Positions 13,726 through 23,910 of a stretch of DNA of 64,000 nt are shown here, in pieces (position 1 is the stretch's first letter; every line of letters starts with the position of its first letter). Under the pieces are notes generated by a model that was given only the letters and a program-made list of their open reading frames with translations, was not told where the DNA came from and did no database searches. This DNA comes from Patiria miniata. Taxonomy: Eukaryota; Echinodermata; Asteroidea; Valvatida; Asterinidae. The translations under genes were made by a program, and so were the position numbers. The stretch is from positions 2,604,884 to 2,668,883 of the forward strand of contig NW_024037067.1 in the NCBI RefSeq assembly GCF_015706575.1. Direction: 5' to 3'.

Positions 13726-15280
13726 TCAGGAACTGATAAGGAGTTCAATCGCAATGGGTGGGTAGTACAGATCAGATGCGGAGGAATCCAAAGCTCGTCC
13801 ATTATACGAGGCCATGCATGTCTTTGCCATCTTCAATCCAGAAATAGGAAGAAACTCTTCAAACCTGAAAGCCAACAAGAATATAACAAATGGAACAAAG
13901 TTAATGGGATACTTTGAGATGCATGGTGGCAGCAAATACACCAGTCCTTTTCTGGTGTTGACGTCAATTTGAACATGTGCACATTAGGTTAAATGTGACG
14001 TAAAAAAAATGAAAAGGACAGGTAAAAGGAAACGTCTCAAAAGTCTTTGTTGAAAATTATTGCCAGGTTATTTTCAAGATTGTTGTCTGTGTCTTATCTT
14101 AAACAACTTTGCTGGGATTTTTCTTGCATTGAATATGAGTGTTAAAAACTATAGAAGATAAGAAAGTTTCATATTTTATATTTTTCTATAGGCACAGACA
14201 TACATGTAAACATGTACATTCATGTACATGATGTATGTACATGCATGTACATGTACATACATTTTATGATCAATTTTTAAGTAAAATAATATCAAGATGC
14301 TCACCGATGAAAGTTGTCAAATTTTCTGAAGGTATCCTTCGTCAGGGCAGGGTACGTCATCTGCGTGTCATGGTGGAATGCCGTACACTCCGCATAAGAA
14401 GAAATGTAGGCCAACCTCCTCCACAGCGTCCGAGAGACAACCAATAGGTCTAGATGGCAAATTAAAGTACACATTCAAGTTCTTGTACAGTTACGTGACG
14501 TTTGTGTTTGTACACAACAAGAACAAGAGCATGCATTACATGGGTTTCGACTAAACTCCGTACCCAACAACCACAAAAAGACTGTTAACGACTTGGTCCC
14601 TAACTGACGGGGTCTGACCGTCTGAGACAGCATGGCCAACTCAGTCGTGTCAGTTCCACTTCCAGGTCAACTTGGTCCCAGGTACAAATGTTAAGTCAGT
14701 CCAATTTAAACTAAGTCTCAAGTCATTTTCCCAGGTCAAATTTGAAATTACTGAAAAAAAAATACTCTACAAAGTCATGAAAGTACAATTATAAACAGCT
14801 GAACAGTGAGGGCGAAAAGGAAATGATGGCCCTGGCAATGTAACCTACATTTTTGTAGGGCTATGCTATAATTTAGTAAAATGTAAAAATCATATTGAAA
14901 TTGGAAGATTTCCTTGTTAGGATTATGGAATGCATTGTGATTATTTATTACGAATACGATTTCTGGGTAATTGCAACTAGCAAGGCACACTGGGCAGAAA
15001 TATTTCTTAGATGAAAGTCTTCTACATACACGAGTCGTTGCGTCGTCCAAAAGTGCGTGCTGTGGGATAGCTCAAGGCGCCTACGCTACGACTGTTTCAT
15101 GTACGACATTACTGTAATGACTTCCTGTCATGGCGCGGCGTACGTACACAAAATCCTTGTGTCGCAGGCTAAAAACAAGGAGAAACTACAAAAACTACAT
15201 CTTCTGAGCAGAGTAAATACATAATCTGTAGGCTTACCTTTGAGATTTCCGTCTGAATCTCCGAAATCATGCCAAAACAT
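13726..15280 (-). CDS. Candidate three-exon gene of unknown function inside the 4.7-kb element
   Basis: Three minus-strand segments join with matching phases and consensus splice signals: 15280-15238 (ATG start, ends in phase 1 before GTAAGC), 14449-14305 (preceded by CCATCTAG, ends in phase 2 before GTGAGC) and 13864-13726 (preceded by CTTTCAG, ends at TGA). Together they encode 108 residues starting MFWHDFGDSDGNLK and ending in a DLYYPPIAIELLISS tail. An in-frame stop lies upstream of the ATG, and AATAAA on the minus strand occurs at 12,198-12,193, so a long 3' UTR is possible. No domain is recognised. That two junctions agree in phase argues against chance, but short exons are easy to find. 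It may be a captured host gene fragment or an element-specific gene. Confidence 0.42.
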
Positions 15281-15857
15281 GGCCACGAAGGTCCCCACTC
15301 GTCACGCCATGACACTGCATGTACACTTCGTACGTCGCGACTTGACGAATTCCTGTTTTATTCACCCTCAATATTGGCTAAAATCTCACGAAAGCATGTC
15401 GACCCGAACCTTTCGTCTATATCAACGTGAACCTAGATAACCCATTTATTGATAGATTGACCAAGTATGCGTCACAAAACTGCATTTTAGTTTAAAAATG
15501 ATGTTTTCTCGAAGTGGAAATGACGGCACAAAAACGCTAAATCGAACCAGGTCACAAGTCACACGCTGCATAAAAAACACACATTATCAGAATTTGTGCA
15601 CGCTAGATGGCAACTGTCGACCGTACATAGCTTCATTGATGTTTGTAGAGCCTTATTTGGTAATCTGTTGCATATTCATTTTAATTAACCAATCAATCTT
15701 TATATCTTTCGCGGGGTATTTAAATCCACCAACGAAACAAAGGGATCGCTGCGCGTAATGTTTATTTACATCGCGCTAGCATGTCACGTGGTATTACCAC
15801 TAACTCCATCTCGCCAACAGAGGGCGTACTTTTTTATGTGTGAAACTGCCGTGCATG

Positions 15858-16721
15858 ACATATCACTGAATATTCAATTTTGAAATACAGAACAAACTCG
15901 TTTTGGGGGCAATAACTCAAGAAATACACGTTATATTAAAATGAATTTTTGTGCACTCATTTGTCATTATGTTTGACATGAACAGATTTAATTTCAGAAG
16001 AAAAGGTCAAACAATCAAGCTATTATGACCGTAACAATACAGGATTTCATTCTCGACAAATACAAATCTAATGGAAGTCAACATGGATTTTTAGCTTTTC
16101 AAACACTAGATTGTTACGATCATATTATATTAATAGCTCCACGGTTTCTCACGCCATTCAAACGACTTCTGCTACACATCGTGAAAACTAATTGCACGAA
16201 ATTTCAATTGAATCCATTTCGTATTTCTTGAGTAGTTCATCGGAAACGAGTTTGTTCTTTTTTGTTCAATTTTGCAGCATCCGTGTTGATGCGTTGTTGA
16301 GACCACTATTTATGTGGCGCGCCCTCTATTGAAGGAAAATTAAAACAATTCTACGGCGTGCGGATGAATGTCTTGGCGGTGTGAGACCACTAGTTTTATT
16401 CCTTTCTCGACAGAATTGTTTTAGTTGTTTGACGGTTTCTCACGAAATTTAATCTCCTCATGTTAGACATCAAGACCGATCACTTGCTGAACCTACAACT
16501 CAATATAGCTTAACCTGGTGAGCTCGCCAGTTATTGCTCAAACAACCAGTGTATTATTTTTTTCCATGGACGTTGACTTTTCAATTTTCATTTGGATTGT
16601 ATTTTTTTCACGTGTAAAATACTGTATTTGTTTCGGATATGCCCTTTTCATTGTTTGATGGTTTCTCATGGAATTAAATCTCAAAATGTAACACAGTCAT
16701 CATGACAAATCACTGAATATT
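15858..16721. repeat. Satellite array, middle block
   Basis: The same ~0.85-kb unit continues immediately after the 4.7-kb element. The 68-codon frame is intact at 16,025-16,231. The block ends at CTGAATATT, where the sequence switches abruptly to the 61-bp satellite. Confidence 0.9.
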
Positions 16722-19225
16722 GTACAGAGCAGATTGGCTCATATTCTCTACGTGCAATGGGGAAACGTAGTATTGACATGTTTTCCAGTGCAGATTGGCT
16801 CATATTCACCACGTGCAATGGGGAAACGCAGTTATGACATGTTTTACAGAGCAGATTGGCTCATATTCACTACGTGCAATTGGAAACGCAGTAATGACAT
16901 GTTTTAGAGAGCAGATTGGCTCATATTCACTACGTGCAATGGGGAAACGCAGTTATGACATGTTGTACAGAGCAGATTGGCTCATATTCACTACGTGCAA
17001 TGGGGAAACGCAGTAATGACATGTTTTACAGAGCAGATTGGCTCATATTCGCTACGTGCAATGGGGAAACGCAGTAATGACATGTTTTACAGAGCAGATT
17101 GGCTCATATTCGCTACGTGCTATGGGGAAACGCAGTAATGACATGTTTTATAGAGCAGATTGGCTCATATTCGCTACGTGCTATGGGGAAACGCAGTAAT
17201 GACATGTTTTATAGAGCAGATTGGCTCATATTCACTACGTGCAATGGGGAAACGCAGTTATGATATGTTTTATAGAGCAGATTGGCCCATATTCACTACG
17301 TGCAATGGGGAAACGCAGTAATGACATGTTTTACAGAGCAGATTGGCTCATATTCACTACGTGCAATGGGAAAACGCAGTAATGACATGTTTTATAGAGC
17401 AGATTGGCTCATATTCACTACGTGCTATGGGGAAACGCAGTAATGACATGTTTTATAGAGCAGATTAGCTCATATTCACTACGTGCTATGGGGAAACGCA
17501 GTAATGACATGTTTTACAGAGCAGATTGGCTCATATTCACTACGTGCAATGGGGAAACGCAGTAATGACATGTTTTACAGAGCAGATTGGCTCATATTCA
17601 CTACGTGCTATGGGGAAACGCAGTAATGACATGTTTTACAGAGCAGATTGGCTCATATTCACTACGTGCTATGGGGAAACGCAGTAATGACATGTTTTAC
17701 AGAGCAGATTGGCTCATATTCACTACGTGCTATGGGGAAACGCAGTAATGACATGTTTTATAGAGCAGATTGGCTCATATTCACTACGTGCAATGGGGAA
17801 ACGCAGTAATGACATGTTTTATAGAGCAGATTGCCTCATATTCACTACGTGCTATGGGGAAACGCAGTTATGACATGTTTTATAGAGCAGATTGGCTCAT
17901 ATTCACTACGTGCTATGGGGAAACGCAGTAATGACATGTTTTATAGAGCAGATTAGCTCATATTCACTACGTGCTATGGGGAAACGCAGTAATGACATGT
18001 TTTATAGAGCAGATTGGCTATATTCACTACGTGCAATGGGGAAACGCAGTTATGACATGTTTTATATAGCAGATTGGCCCAAATTCACTACGTGCAATGG
18101 GGAAACGCAGTAATGTTATGTTTTATAGAGCAGATTGGCTCATATTCACTACGTGCTATTGGGAAACGCAGTAATGACATGTTTTACAGAGCAGATTGGC
18201 TTATATTCACTACGTGCTTTGGGGAAACGCAGTAATGACATGTTTTATAGAGCAGATAGTCTCATATTCACTACGTGCAATGGGGAAACGCAGTAATGAC
18301 ATGTTTTATAGAGCAGATAGTCTCATATTCACTACGTGCAATGGGGAAACGCAGTAATGACATGTTTTACAGAGCAGATTGGCTCATATTCACTACGTGC
18401 TATGGGGAAACGCAGTTATGACATGTTTTACAGAGCAGATTGGCTCATATTCACTACGTGCTAGGGGGAAACGCAGTAATGACATGTTTTATAGAGCGGA
18501 TTGGCTCATATTCACCACGTGCAATGGGGAAACGCAGTAATGACATGTTTTATAGAGCAGATTGGCTCATATTCACCACGTGCTATGGGGAAACGCAGTA
18601 ATGTCTTGTTTTATAGAGCAGATTGGCTATATTCACTACGTGCAATGGGGAAACGCAGTTATGACATTTTTACAGAGCAGATTGGCTCATATTCACTACG
18701 TGCAATGGGGAAACGCAGTAATGACATGTTTTACAGAGCAGATTGGCACATTTTTCACCACGTGCAATGGGGAAACGCAGTAATGACATGTTTTATAGAG
18801 CAGATTGGCTCATATTCACCACGTGCTATGGGGAAACGCAGTAATGACATGTTTTATAGAGCAGATTGGCTCATATTCACCACGTGCAATGGGGAAACGC
18901 AGTAATGACATGTTTTATAGAGCAGATTGGCTATATTCACTACGTGCAATGGGGAAACGCAGTTATGACATTTTTACAGAGCAGATTGGCTCATATTCAC
19001 TACGTGCAATGGGGAAACGCAGTAATAACATGTTTTACAGAGCAGATTGGCTCATATTCACTACGTGCTATGGGGAAACGCAGTTATGACATTTTTACAG
19101 AGCAGATTGGCTCATACTCACTACGTGCAATTGGGAAACGCAGTAATGTTATGTTTTATAGAGCAGATTGGCTCATATTCACCACGTGCAATGGGGAAAC
19201 GAATGACATGTTTTAGAGAGCGGAT
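16722..19225. repeat. 61-bp satellite, about 41 copies
   Basis: The unit contains CAGATTGGCTCATATTCACT, ACGTGCAATGGGGAAACG and CAGTAATGACATGTTTT and repeats every 61 bp with few indels. Copies vary at a handful of recurrent sites (CAATGGGG or CTATGGGG, GTAATG or GTTATG, ACAGAG or ATAGAG), and local runs of like variants suggest block duplication. Because 61 is not a multiple of 3, reading frames rotate through the three phases and create spurious open frames up to 134 codons. It occupies the place of an internal segment of one 0.85-kb unit. Confidence 0.96.
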
Positions 19226-20029
19226 TTGCCGTGAAAACCAAGTGCACCAAATTTCAATTGTGACCATTTCGTATTTCTTGAGTAGTTCATCGGAAACGAG
19301 TATGTTCTTTTTGTTCAATTTTGCAGCATCCGTGTTGATGTGTTGTTGAGACCACTATTTATGTTGCGCGCCCTCTATTGAACGAAACTTAAAATATTCT
19401 ACGGCGTGCGGATGAATGTCTTGGCGGTGCGAGACCACTAGTTTTATTCAGCGCGCTTTTCTCGAAAGAATTTTTTTAGTTGTTTGACGGTTTCTCACGA
19501 AATTTAATCCCCTAATGTAAGACATCAAGACCGATCACTTGCTGAACTTACAACTTAATATAGCTTGACCTGGTGAGCTCGGGTTGTTGCCCAAACAACC
19601 AGTGTATTATTATTATTATTATTTTTCCATGGACGTTGACTTTTCAATTTTCATTTGGTTTTTTTTTTTTTTTTCACGTTTAAATTACTGTATTTGTTTC
19701 GGGTATGCTCTTTTTCATTGTTTTATGGTTTCTCATGAAATTAAATCTCATAACGTCACACAGTCATTATGACAAATCACTGAATATTCAATTTTGAAAT
19801 GCAGAACAAACTCGTTTTGGGGAAACAACTCACAAGTTACATTAAAACGAATTTTCGTGCACTCATTGGTCATTATGTTTGACATGAACTGATTTGATTT
19901 CATAAGAAAAGGTAAAACAATCAAGCTATAATGACCGTAACAATACAGGGTTTTAATTGCGACAAATACAATCCTAATGGAAGTCAACGTGGTTTTCTAG
20001 CGTTTCAAACACTAGATTGTTACGATCAT
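19226..20029. repeat. Satellite array, right end
   Basis: After the 61-bp array the 0.85-kb unit resumes at GTGAAAACCAAGTGCACC and runs to CTAGATTGTTACGATCATG at about 20,029, where non-satellite sequence begins. This terminal unit carries edge-specific variants (TATTGAACGAAACTTAA, CTCGAAAGAA) that also occur in the first unit at the far left. Confidence 0.88.
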
Positions 20030-20186
20030 GACCTCGTGTTTGTATGGCCAGCCGCGCCGCGCGCCCGACAAACGTCATAAACTATGATGCATATTCATTA
20101 TCTTACCCAAGCACGCTCGCATAAAAATCTGTAGCAAAATCGCTACATCAGCGGGGAAAAAAATTCAGTCTTTTTGGAAGCATTGA

Positions 20187-20245
20187 GCGTCTGGCCGTAC
20201 ATGTACTGCATACAGAGCTTGCGATAGTACTGTACGGCCAGACGC
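20187..20245. repeat. Short hairpin, 14-bp perfect arms
   Basis: GCGTCTGGCCGTAC at 20,187-20,200 is the exact inverse of GTACGGCCAGACGC at 20,232-20,245, with a 31-bp loop. A related word lies near position 125. It may mark the end of a transposable element bordering the satellite. Confidence 0.75.
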
Positions 20246-20255
20246 AGTCGGGCTA

Positions 20256-20772
20256 GGTAAAATATATCTCATAAAAATGAACTTGGGAAAAATGTATCTC
20301 ATAAAAACGAACTTCGACAAAATATATCTCGTAAAAACGAACTTTGGGGAAAATATATCTCATAAAAACGAACTTGGGAAACATATATCTCATAAAAACG
20401 AGCTTCGACAAAATATATCTCGTAAAAACGAACTTTGGGGAAAATGTATCTCATAAAAACGAACTTCGCAGTCGGGCTAGGTAAAATATATCTCATAAAA
20501 ATGAACTTGGGAAAAATGTATCTCATAAAAACGAACTTCGACAAAATATATCTCGTAAAAACGAACTTTGGGGAAAATATATCTCATAAAAACGAACTTG
20601 GGAAACATATATCTCATAAAAACGAGCTTCGCAAAAATATATCTCGTAAAAACGAACTTTGGGAAAAATATATCTCATAAAAACGAACTTGGGAAAATGT
20701 ATCTCATAAAAACGAACTTCGCAAAAATATATCTCGTAAAAACGAACTTTGGGAAAAATATATCTCATAAAA
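20256..20772. repeat. ~28-bp minisatellite
   Basis: About 18 copies of a unit containing ATATATCTCATAAAAACGAA alternate with variants in the next few bases (CTTGGGAAA, CTTCGACAA, CTTTGGGGAA). Four-unit blocks are themselves duplicated, and the words CGCAGTCGGGCTAGGTAAAA recur at about 20,241 and 20,466. Long frames on both strands here are repeat artefacts. Confidence 0.95.
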
Positions 20773-20879
20773 AAATGCCATTCAGCGTCATTATTTTACG
20801 TCATCATCACAGCCAGGGGTTAGTGTAAGGAACGAGCACGCACCCCTGGAGTCGAGGCTGGGATTTTGCAAAGTTTGTC

Positions 20880-21001
20880 TCAAGCGCCCTCTATCGATCT
20901 AAACGTTGGGGAAGTCAAAACCAAAATGGCGGCCTCCATGAACTGCATCATGAAGTCAAAGTTTCGTTGAGGCCTACATGTACCTTGCACAAGCTAAGGT
21001 G
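20880..21001 (+). promoter_or_regulatory. Possible promoter and first exon with YY1-like ATGGCGG
   Basis: AACCAAAATGGCGGCCTCC at about 20,921 resembles an AANATGGCGG initiator/YY1 element. It is followed 60 bp on by CAAGCTAAG then GTGAGT, a strong donor at about 20,999. The short frame from the ATG closes after 14 codons. It could be a non-coding first exon, possibly for TSC2 5 kb downstream, or a remnant promoter. Evidence is weak. Confidence 0.2.
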
Positions 21002-21348
21002 AGTTACTTCCGAACTATTTCAAATTTTACTAAAAGGAGGGATAGAATGTTGGGTAATCCTTACTTTTTTTAGTACCCCGATCCTATATAGGAAGGGAAA
21101 GACTCACCAAAAAAAGTTGACTAAATGACACTCAAAAAAGTCAAAGTCAAAATTGACATAGGCCTTAGCTCTACTGAGTGTAGCCCCATAAATGTGGCCT
21201 ATTTACTGGACTGCCTCCGTTAACATAGGCCACACATCCACATGTACAAAAACGTGTCGACTTTGCCAAATTTTGATTTTCACATTTAGACTTACTTTGT
21301 AGGGTTTTTTTGCTTTAGAACTTAGAAGCATTCTCACCCTCTATATAG

Positions 21349-21500
21349 GCTAATCAGAAAGTGCTGCCTTTTTCAGATGTCCATTTTTCGTGAAATTTCC
21401 AGATACATTTGCACACGTTTGCGTATCAAAATTTCAACATGAAATTTCACAAAAATTAAACATCTGAAAAAGGCAGCACTTTCTGATTAGCCTATATACT
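21349..21500. repeat. Central ~150-bp hairpin of the foldback family
   Basis: CTAATCAGAAAGTGCTGCC at the left is the inverse of GGCAGCACTTTCTGATTAG at the right, with arms of about 70 bp including GAAATTTC words. The same hairpin sits in the same context (after CTCACC...CTCT and before TAAGAGGGTGAG) in the related foldback at 58,130-58,262, so it is the natural centre of that family rather than an independent insertion. Confidence 0.8.
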
Positions 21501-21508
21501 AGTAGCTG

Positions 21509-22440
21509 GAGTTACCCAGCCCTGAGTTTTATCATTGGGTTGTCATCTAGGGCTGGAGCGAGTTTTTCTCGAAAACGATAGTATAGGCAAAAAGTTTTGG
21601 AAAATGTTCAATTTTGTCCCCGTAACACACTAATTGCAACTGCAACTCACCCCAAATGGAATAACCATTACACAGGTCCTTGAAGTAAAAAACGATCCAC
21701 GATGAAGATTCAGCCTACAATTGCAGTGAAAACAGGAGGAATAACCGCTAACCTGACAACCTTTCAGGCATGGCCAGGACCGCAATTGGTTTGTGCACAA
21801 AAAAAAATTGTGTACAATGAATGGCAGTCGATTAATAGGCACAGAGAGCGATCGCTGTCAACTACTCGTTTTTACTGGCTGCGCTGGCTGTTGGCGCATG
21901 ACGTCACGCGGAAGCGTAACACCCGTTGACTGTTTCATGCACTAATATGAGGTTTACCACTCGCATCACAGCTTTGGTACTGGAACCGCAACCAATAGTG
22001 CATGAAACAGTCATCGGGCGTTACGCTTCCGCGTGACGTCATGCGCCAACAGCCAGCGCAGCCAGCAAACCGAGTAGTTGACAGCGATCGCTCTCTGTGC
22101 CTATTAATCGACCGCCATTCATTGTACACATTTTTTTTTTGTGCACAAACCAATTGCGGTCCTGGCCATGCCTGAAAGGTTGTCAGGTTAGCGGTTATTC
22201 CTCCTGTTTTCACTGCAATTGTAGGCTGAATCTTCATCGTGGATCGTTTTTTACTTCAAGGACCTGTGTAATGGTTATTCCAGGCAAGTTTGGGGTGAGT
22301 TGCAGTTGCAATTAGTGTGTAACGGGGACAAAATTGAACATTTTCCAAATTTTTTTGCCTATACTATCGTTTTCGAGAAAAACTCGCTCCAGCCCTAGAT
22401 GACAACTCAATGATAAAACTCAGGGCTGGGTAACTCCAGC
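21509..22440. mobile_element. Element B: 0.93-kb long-palindrome transposon nested in foldback A
   Basis: It begins TAGCTGGAGTTACCC and ends GGGTAACTCCAGCTA. The arms, about 430 bp each, match almost fully: AGCCCTGAGTTTTATCATTG, CGATGAAGATTCAGCC and GTGACGTCATGCGCCAAC all recur inverted. The arms enclose a spacer of about 50 bp near 21,945-22,000. It sits between the hairpin and right arm of element A. The flanks CCTATATAC and CCTATATAG suggest an imperfect 8-9-bp target duplication. It has no protein-coding content; the apparent frames are mirror images in the two arms. Confidence 0.78.
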
Positions 22441-22745
22441 TACCTATATAGAGGGTGAGAATGCTTCTAAAACAAAAAAAACCTACAAAGTAAGCCTAAA
22501 TGTGAAAATCAAAATTTGGCAAAGTCGACAAGTTTTTGTACATGTGGCTGTGTGGCCTATGTTTACGGAGGCAGTCCAGTAAATAGGCCACATTTATGGG
22601 GCTATACTGAGTGGAGCGTTGAATTACTGGTACCCCTCCATACAAACGCTCCACCGATTTGCCATACTTTGGTGACGGCGTCACAGTAGCATAGTGCACA
22701 TACCCACACGAGGACAAAAAGACCCCCCAAAAAACGGTAAAGAGA

Positions 22746-23827
22746 TAGCTGGAGTTACCCTAGACCCATAAATGTGGCCAGTTTACTGGACTGCCTCCGT
22801 AAACATAGGCCACACAGCCGCCATCTTGGAACCTGAGTCGGCGAAATTTTGAAAGTGATTTCCACATTGCGACTTCAGACCCAGTTCATTTATGCTTTAA
22901 AAATACACTCACCCTCTTAATAGAGGGTAACACCCGATGACTGTTTCATGCACTATCGGTTGCCGTTCCAGTACCGCCGCTGTGATGCGAGTGGTAAACT
23001 TCATATTAGTTCCAAGAAACAGTCATCGGGTGTTACGCTTCCGCGTGACGTCATGTGCCAACAGCCAGCGCAGCCGGCAAAAACGACTAGTACCAGCGCG
23101 CTGTGCATGGTAATCGACCGCCATTCATTGTACACAATTTTTCTTTTGTGCACAAACCAATTGCAGTCCTCGCCATGCCTGCAAGGTTGTCAGGTTAGGC
23201 CAAAAAAAATAAGTCTCCGGTTTCTGGTATGGAGCTTGTCCAAAAAGTGGTGCGGCGACGCGGCTTTTTTTGTTTTTTTACCTGACTTTTTTGCTTCAAA
23301 TGTCGGCTGATGATTGCAAATGGTGCCCGACTAAACTTAGTGCAAATATATGGGAGTCCAGAGAGGCCACATAAAGCTTATTCTCGATCATAACCCCATC
23401 TAAAAACACGTTAAAATTGTGCAGAAGCAGGATTCCAGTCAAACCAGTGAGTTTGGCGGTTTTGAGACATCATCTTTCATTGAAAAAAAAACTTTTTCAT
23501 TTTGCCGACGCGCATGGCTACGGCGACGCGCGCGCATACCAGAAACCGGAGACTTTTTTTTTTGGCCTTAGAGGTTATTCCTCCTTTTTTCACTGCAATT
23601 GTAGGCTGAATCTTCATCGTGGATCGTTTTTTACTTCAAGGACCTGTGTAATGGTTATTCCATTTGGGGTGAGTTGCAGTTGCAATTAGTGTGTAACGGG
23701 GACAAAATTGAACATTTTTCGCAATTTTTTTTGGGACCTGCCAACGCTGCTGGTTTACGTGAAAAGTGTCCTCCAGCCCTAAATGACAACATATAATGAT
23801 AAAATTTAGGGTTGGGTAACTCCAGCT
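22746..23827. mobile_element. Second, rearranged copy of element B carrying a partial foldback A arm
   Basis: It shares TAGCTGGAGTTACCC at its left end and GGGTAACTCCAGCTA at its right. Just inside the left end an element-A arm begins (TAGACCCATAAATGTGGCC) and runs to about 22,927. It is then joined to the spacer and right arm of element B. The spacer lies in the opposite orientation to that in the copy at 21.5-22.4 kb. A 370-bp MITE interrupts the right arm at 23,198. CCGCCATCTTGG near 22,819 is an inverse YY1-like motif. Confidence 0.72.
23198..23567. mobile_element. PIF/Harbinger-like MITE with TTA target duplication
   Basis: Terminal inverted repeats begin GGCCAAAAAAAATAAGTCTC and end in the inverse (GAGACTTTTTTTTTTGGCC), continuing through CGGTTTCTGGTATG. 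TTA flanks both ends (23,195-23,197 and 23,568-23,570). The uninterrupted form of the host sequence is visible in the other copy of element B (CAGGTTAGCGGTTATTCC at about 22,185). The 3-bp TTA duplication and GG ends fit the PIF/Harbinger superfamily. No transposase is present. Confidence 0.8.
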
Positions 23828-23848
23828 AGGATTACCGAATGTTGCAAC

Positions 23849-23910
23849 CTGACGCTGCTTTTTTTCTTCACATATCATCTCAATGAAGGTCAGTCACTGC
23901 AAAAATGTAG
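23849..23910. repeat. Dispersed repeat shared with TSC2 intron 28
   Basis: CCTGACGCTGCTTTTTTTCT followed by ATATCATCTCAATGAA, GTCAGT and TGCAAAAATG recurs in the same orientation at about 45,666-45,725 inside the intron between TSC2 exons 28 and 29. It is a short fragment of an unidentified interspersed repeat. Confidence 0.7.

Larger units (their letters stand above)
11158..15853. mobile_element. 4.7-kb inverted-end DNA element inserted in the satellite
   Basis: The left end reads CACGGCAGTTCCACA; the reverse complement of the right end reads CACGGCAGTTTCACA (14 of 15 match). CATG stands on both sides (11,154-11,157 and 15,854-15,857), and joining the flanks at one CATG restores the ordinary satellite sequence. 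This is the signature of a cut-and-paste insertion with a 4-bp target duplication, although the palindromic CATG makes the exact end ambiguous by a base or two. No transposase frame is seen, so it looks non-autonomous. It carries a candidate three-exon gene on the minus strand and a palindrome at 13,003-13,406. The superfamily is not assigned. Confidence 0.7.
21181..22604. mobile_element. Foldback element A with 9-bp target duplication (MULE/FB-like)
   Basis: The element begins TAGCCCCATAAATGTGG and ends CATTTATGGGGCTA. TACTGAGTG flanks it perfectly on both sides (21,172-21,180 and 22,605-22,613). The outer arms, about 165 bp each, are inverted copies (for example GACTGCCTCCGTTAACATAG and its inverse). 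A 9-bp target duplication with long inverted arms fits the Mutator-like/foldback group. It has no coding capacity. A smaller hairpin and a 0.93-kb long-palindrome element lie within it. Confidence 0.82.

Noticed and set aside
16722-19225. CRISPR-like regular repeats
   Set aside because: There are no unique spacers between units. It is a contiguous satellite in a eukaryotic genome.
16795-19349. Open frames of 73-134 codons (MAHIHHVQWGNAVMTCF type)
   Set aside because: They are created by the 61-bp repeat rotating through three phases. The same peptide blocks appear in all frames, with no independent coding signal.
20299-20828. Open frames of 81-86 codons on both strands
   Set aside because: Pure translation of the 28-bp minisatellite.
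21630-23689. Recurring frames such as MKIQPTIAVKTGGITANL
   Set aside because: They occur as mirror images in opposite arms of the long-palindrome elements and carry no transposase motif.
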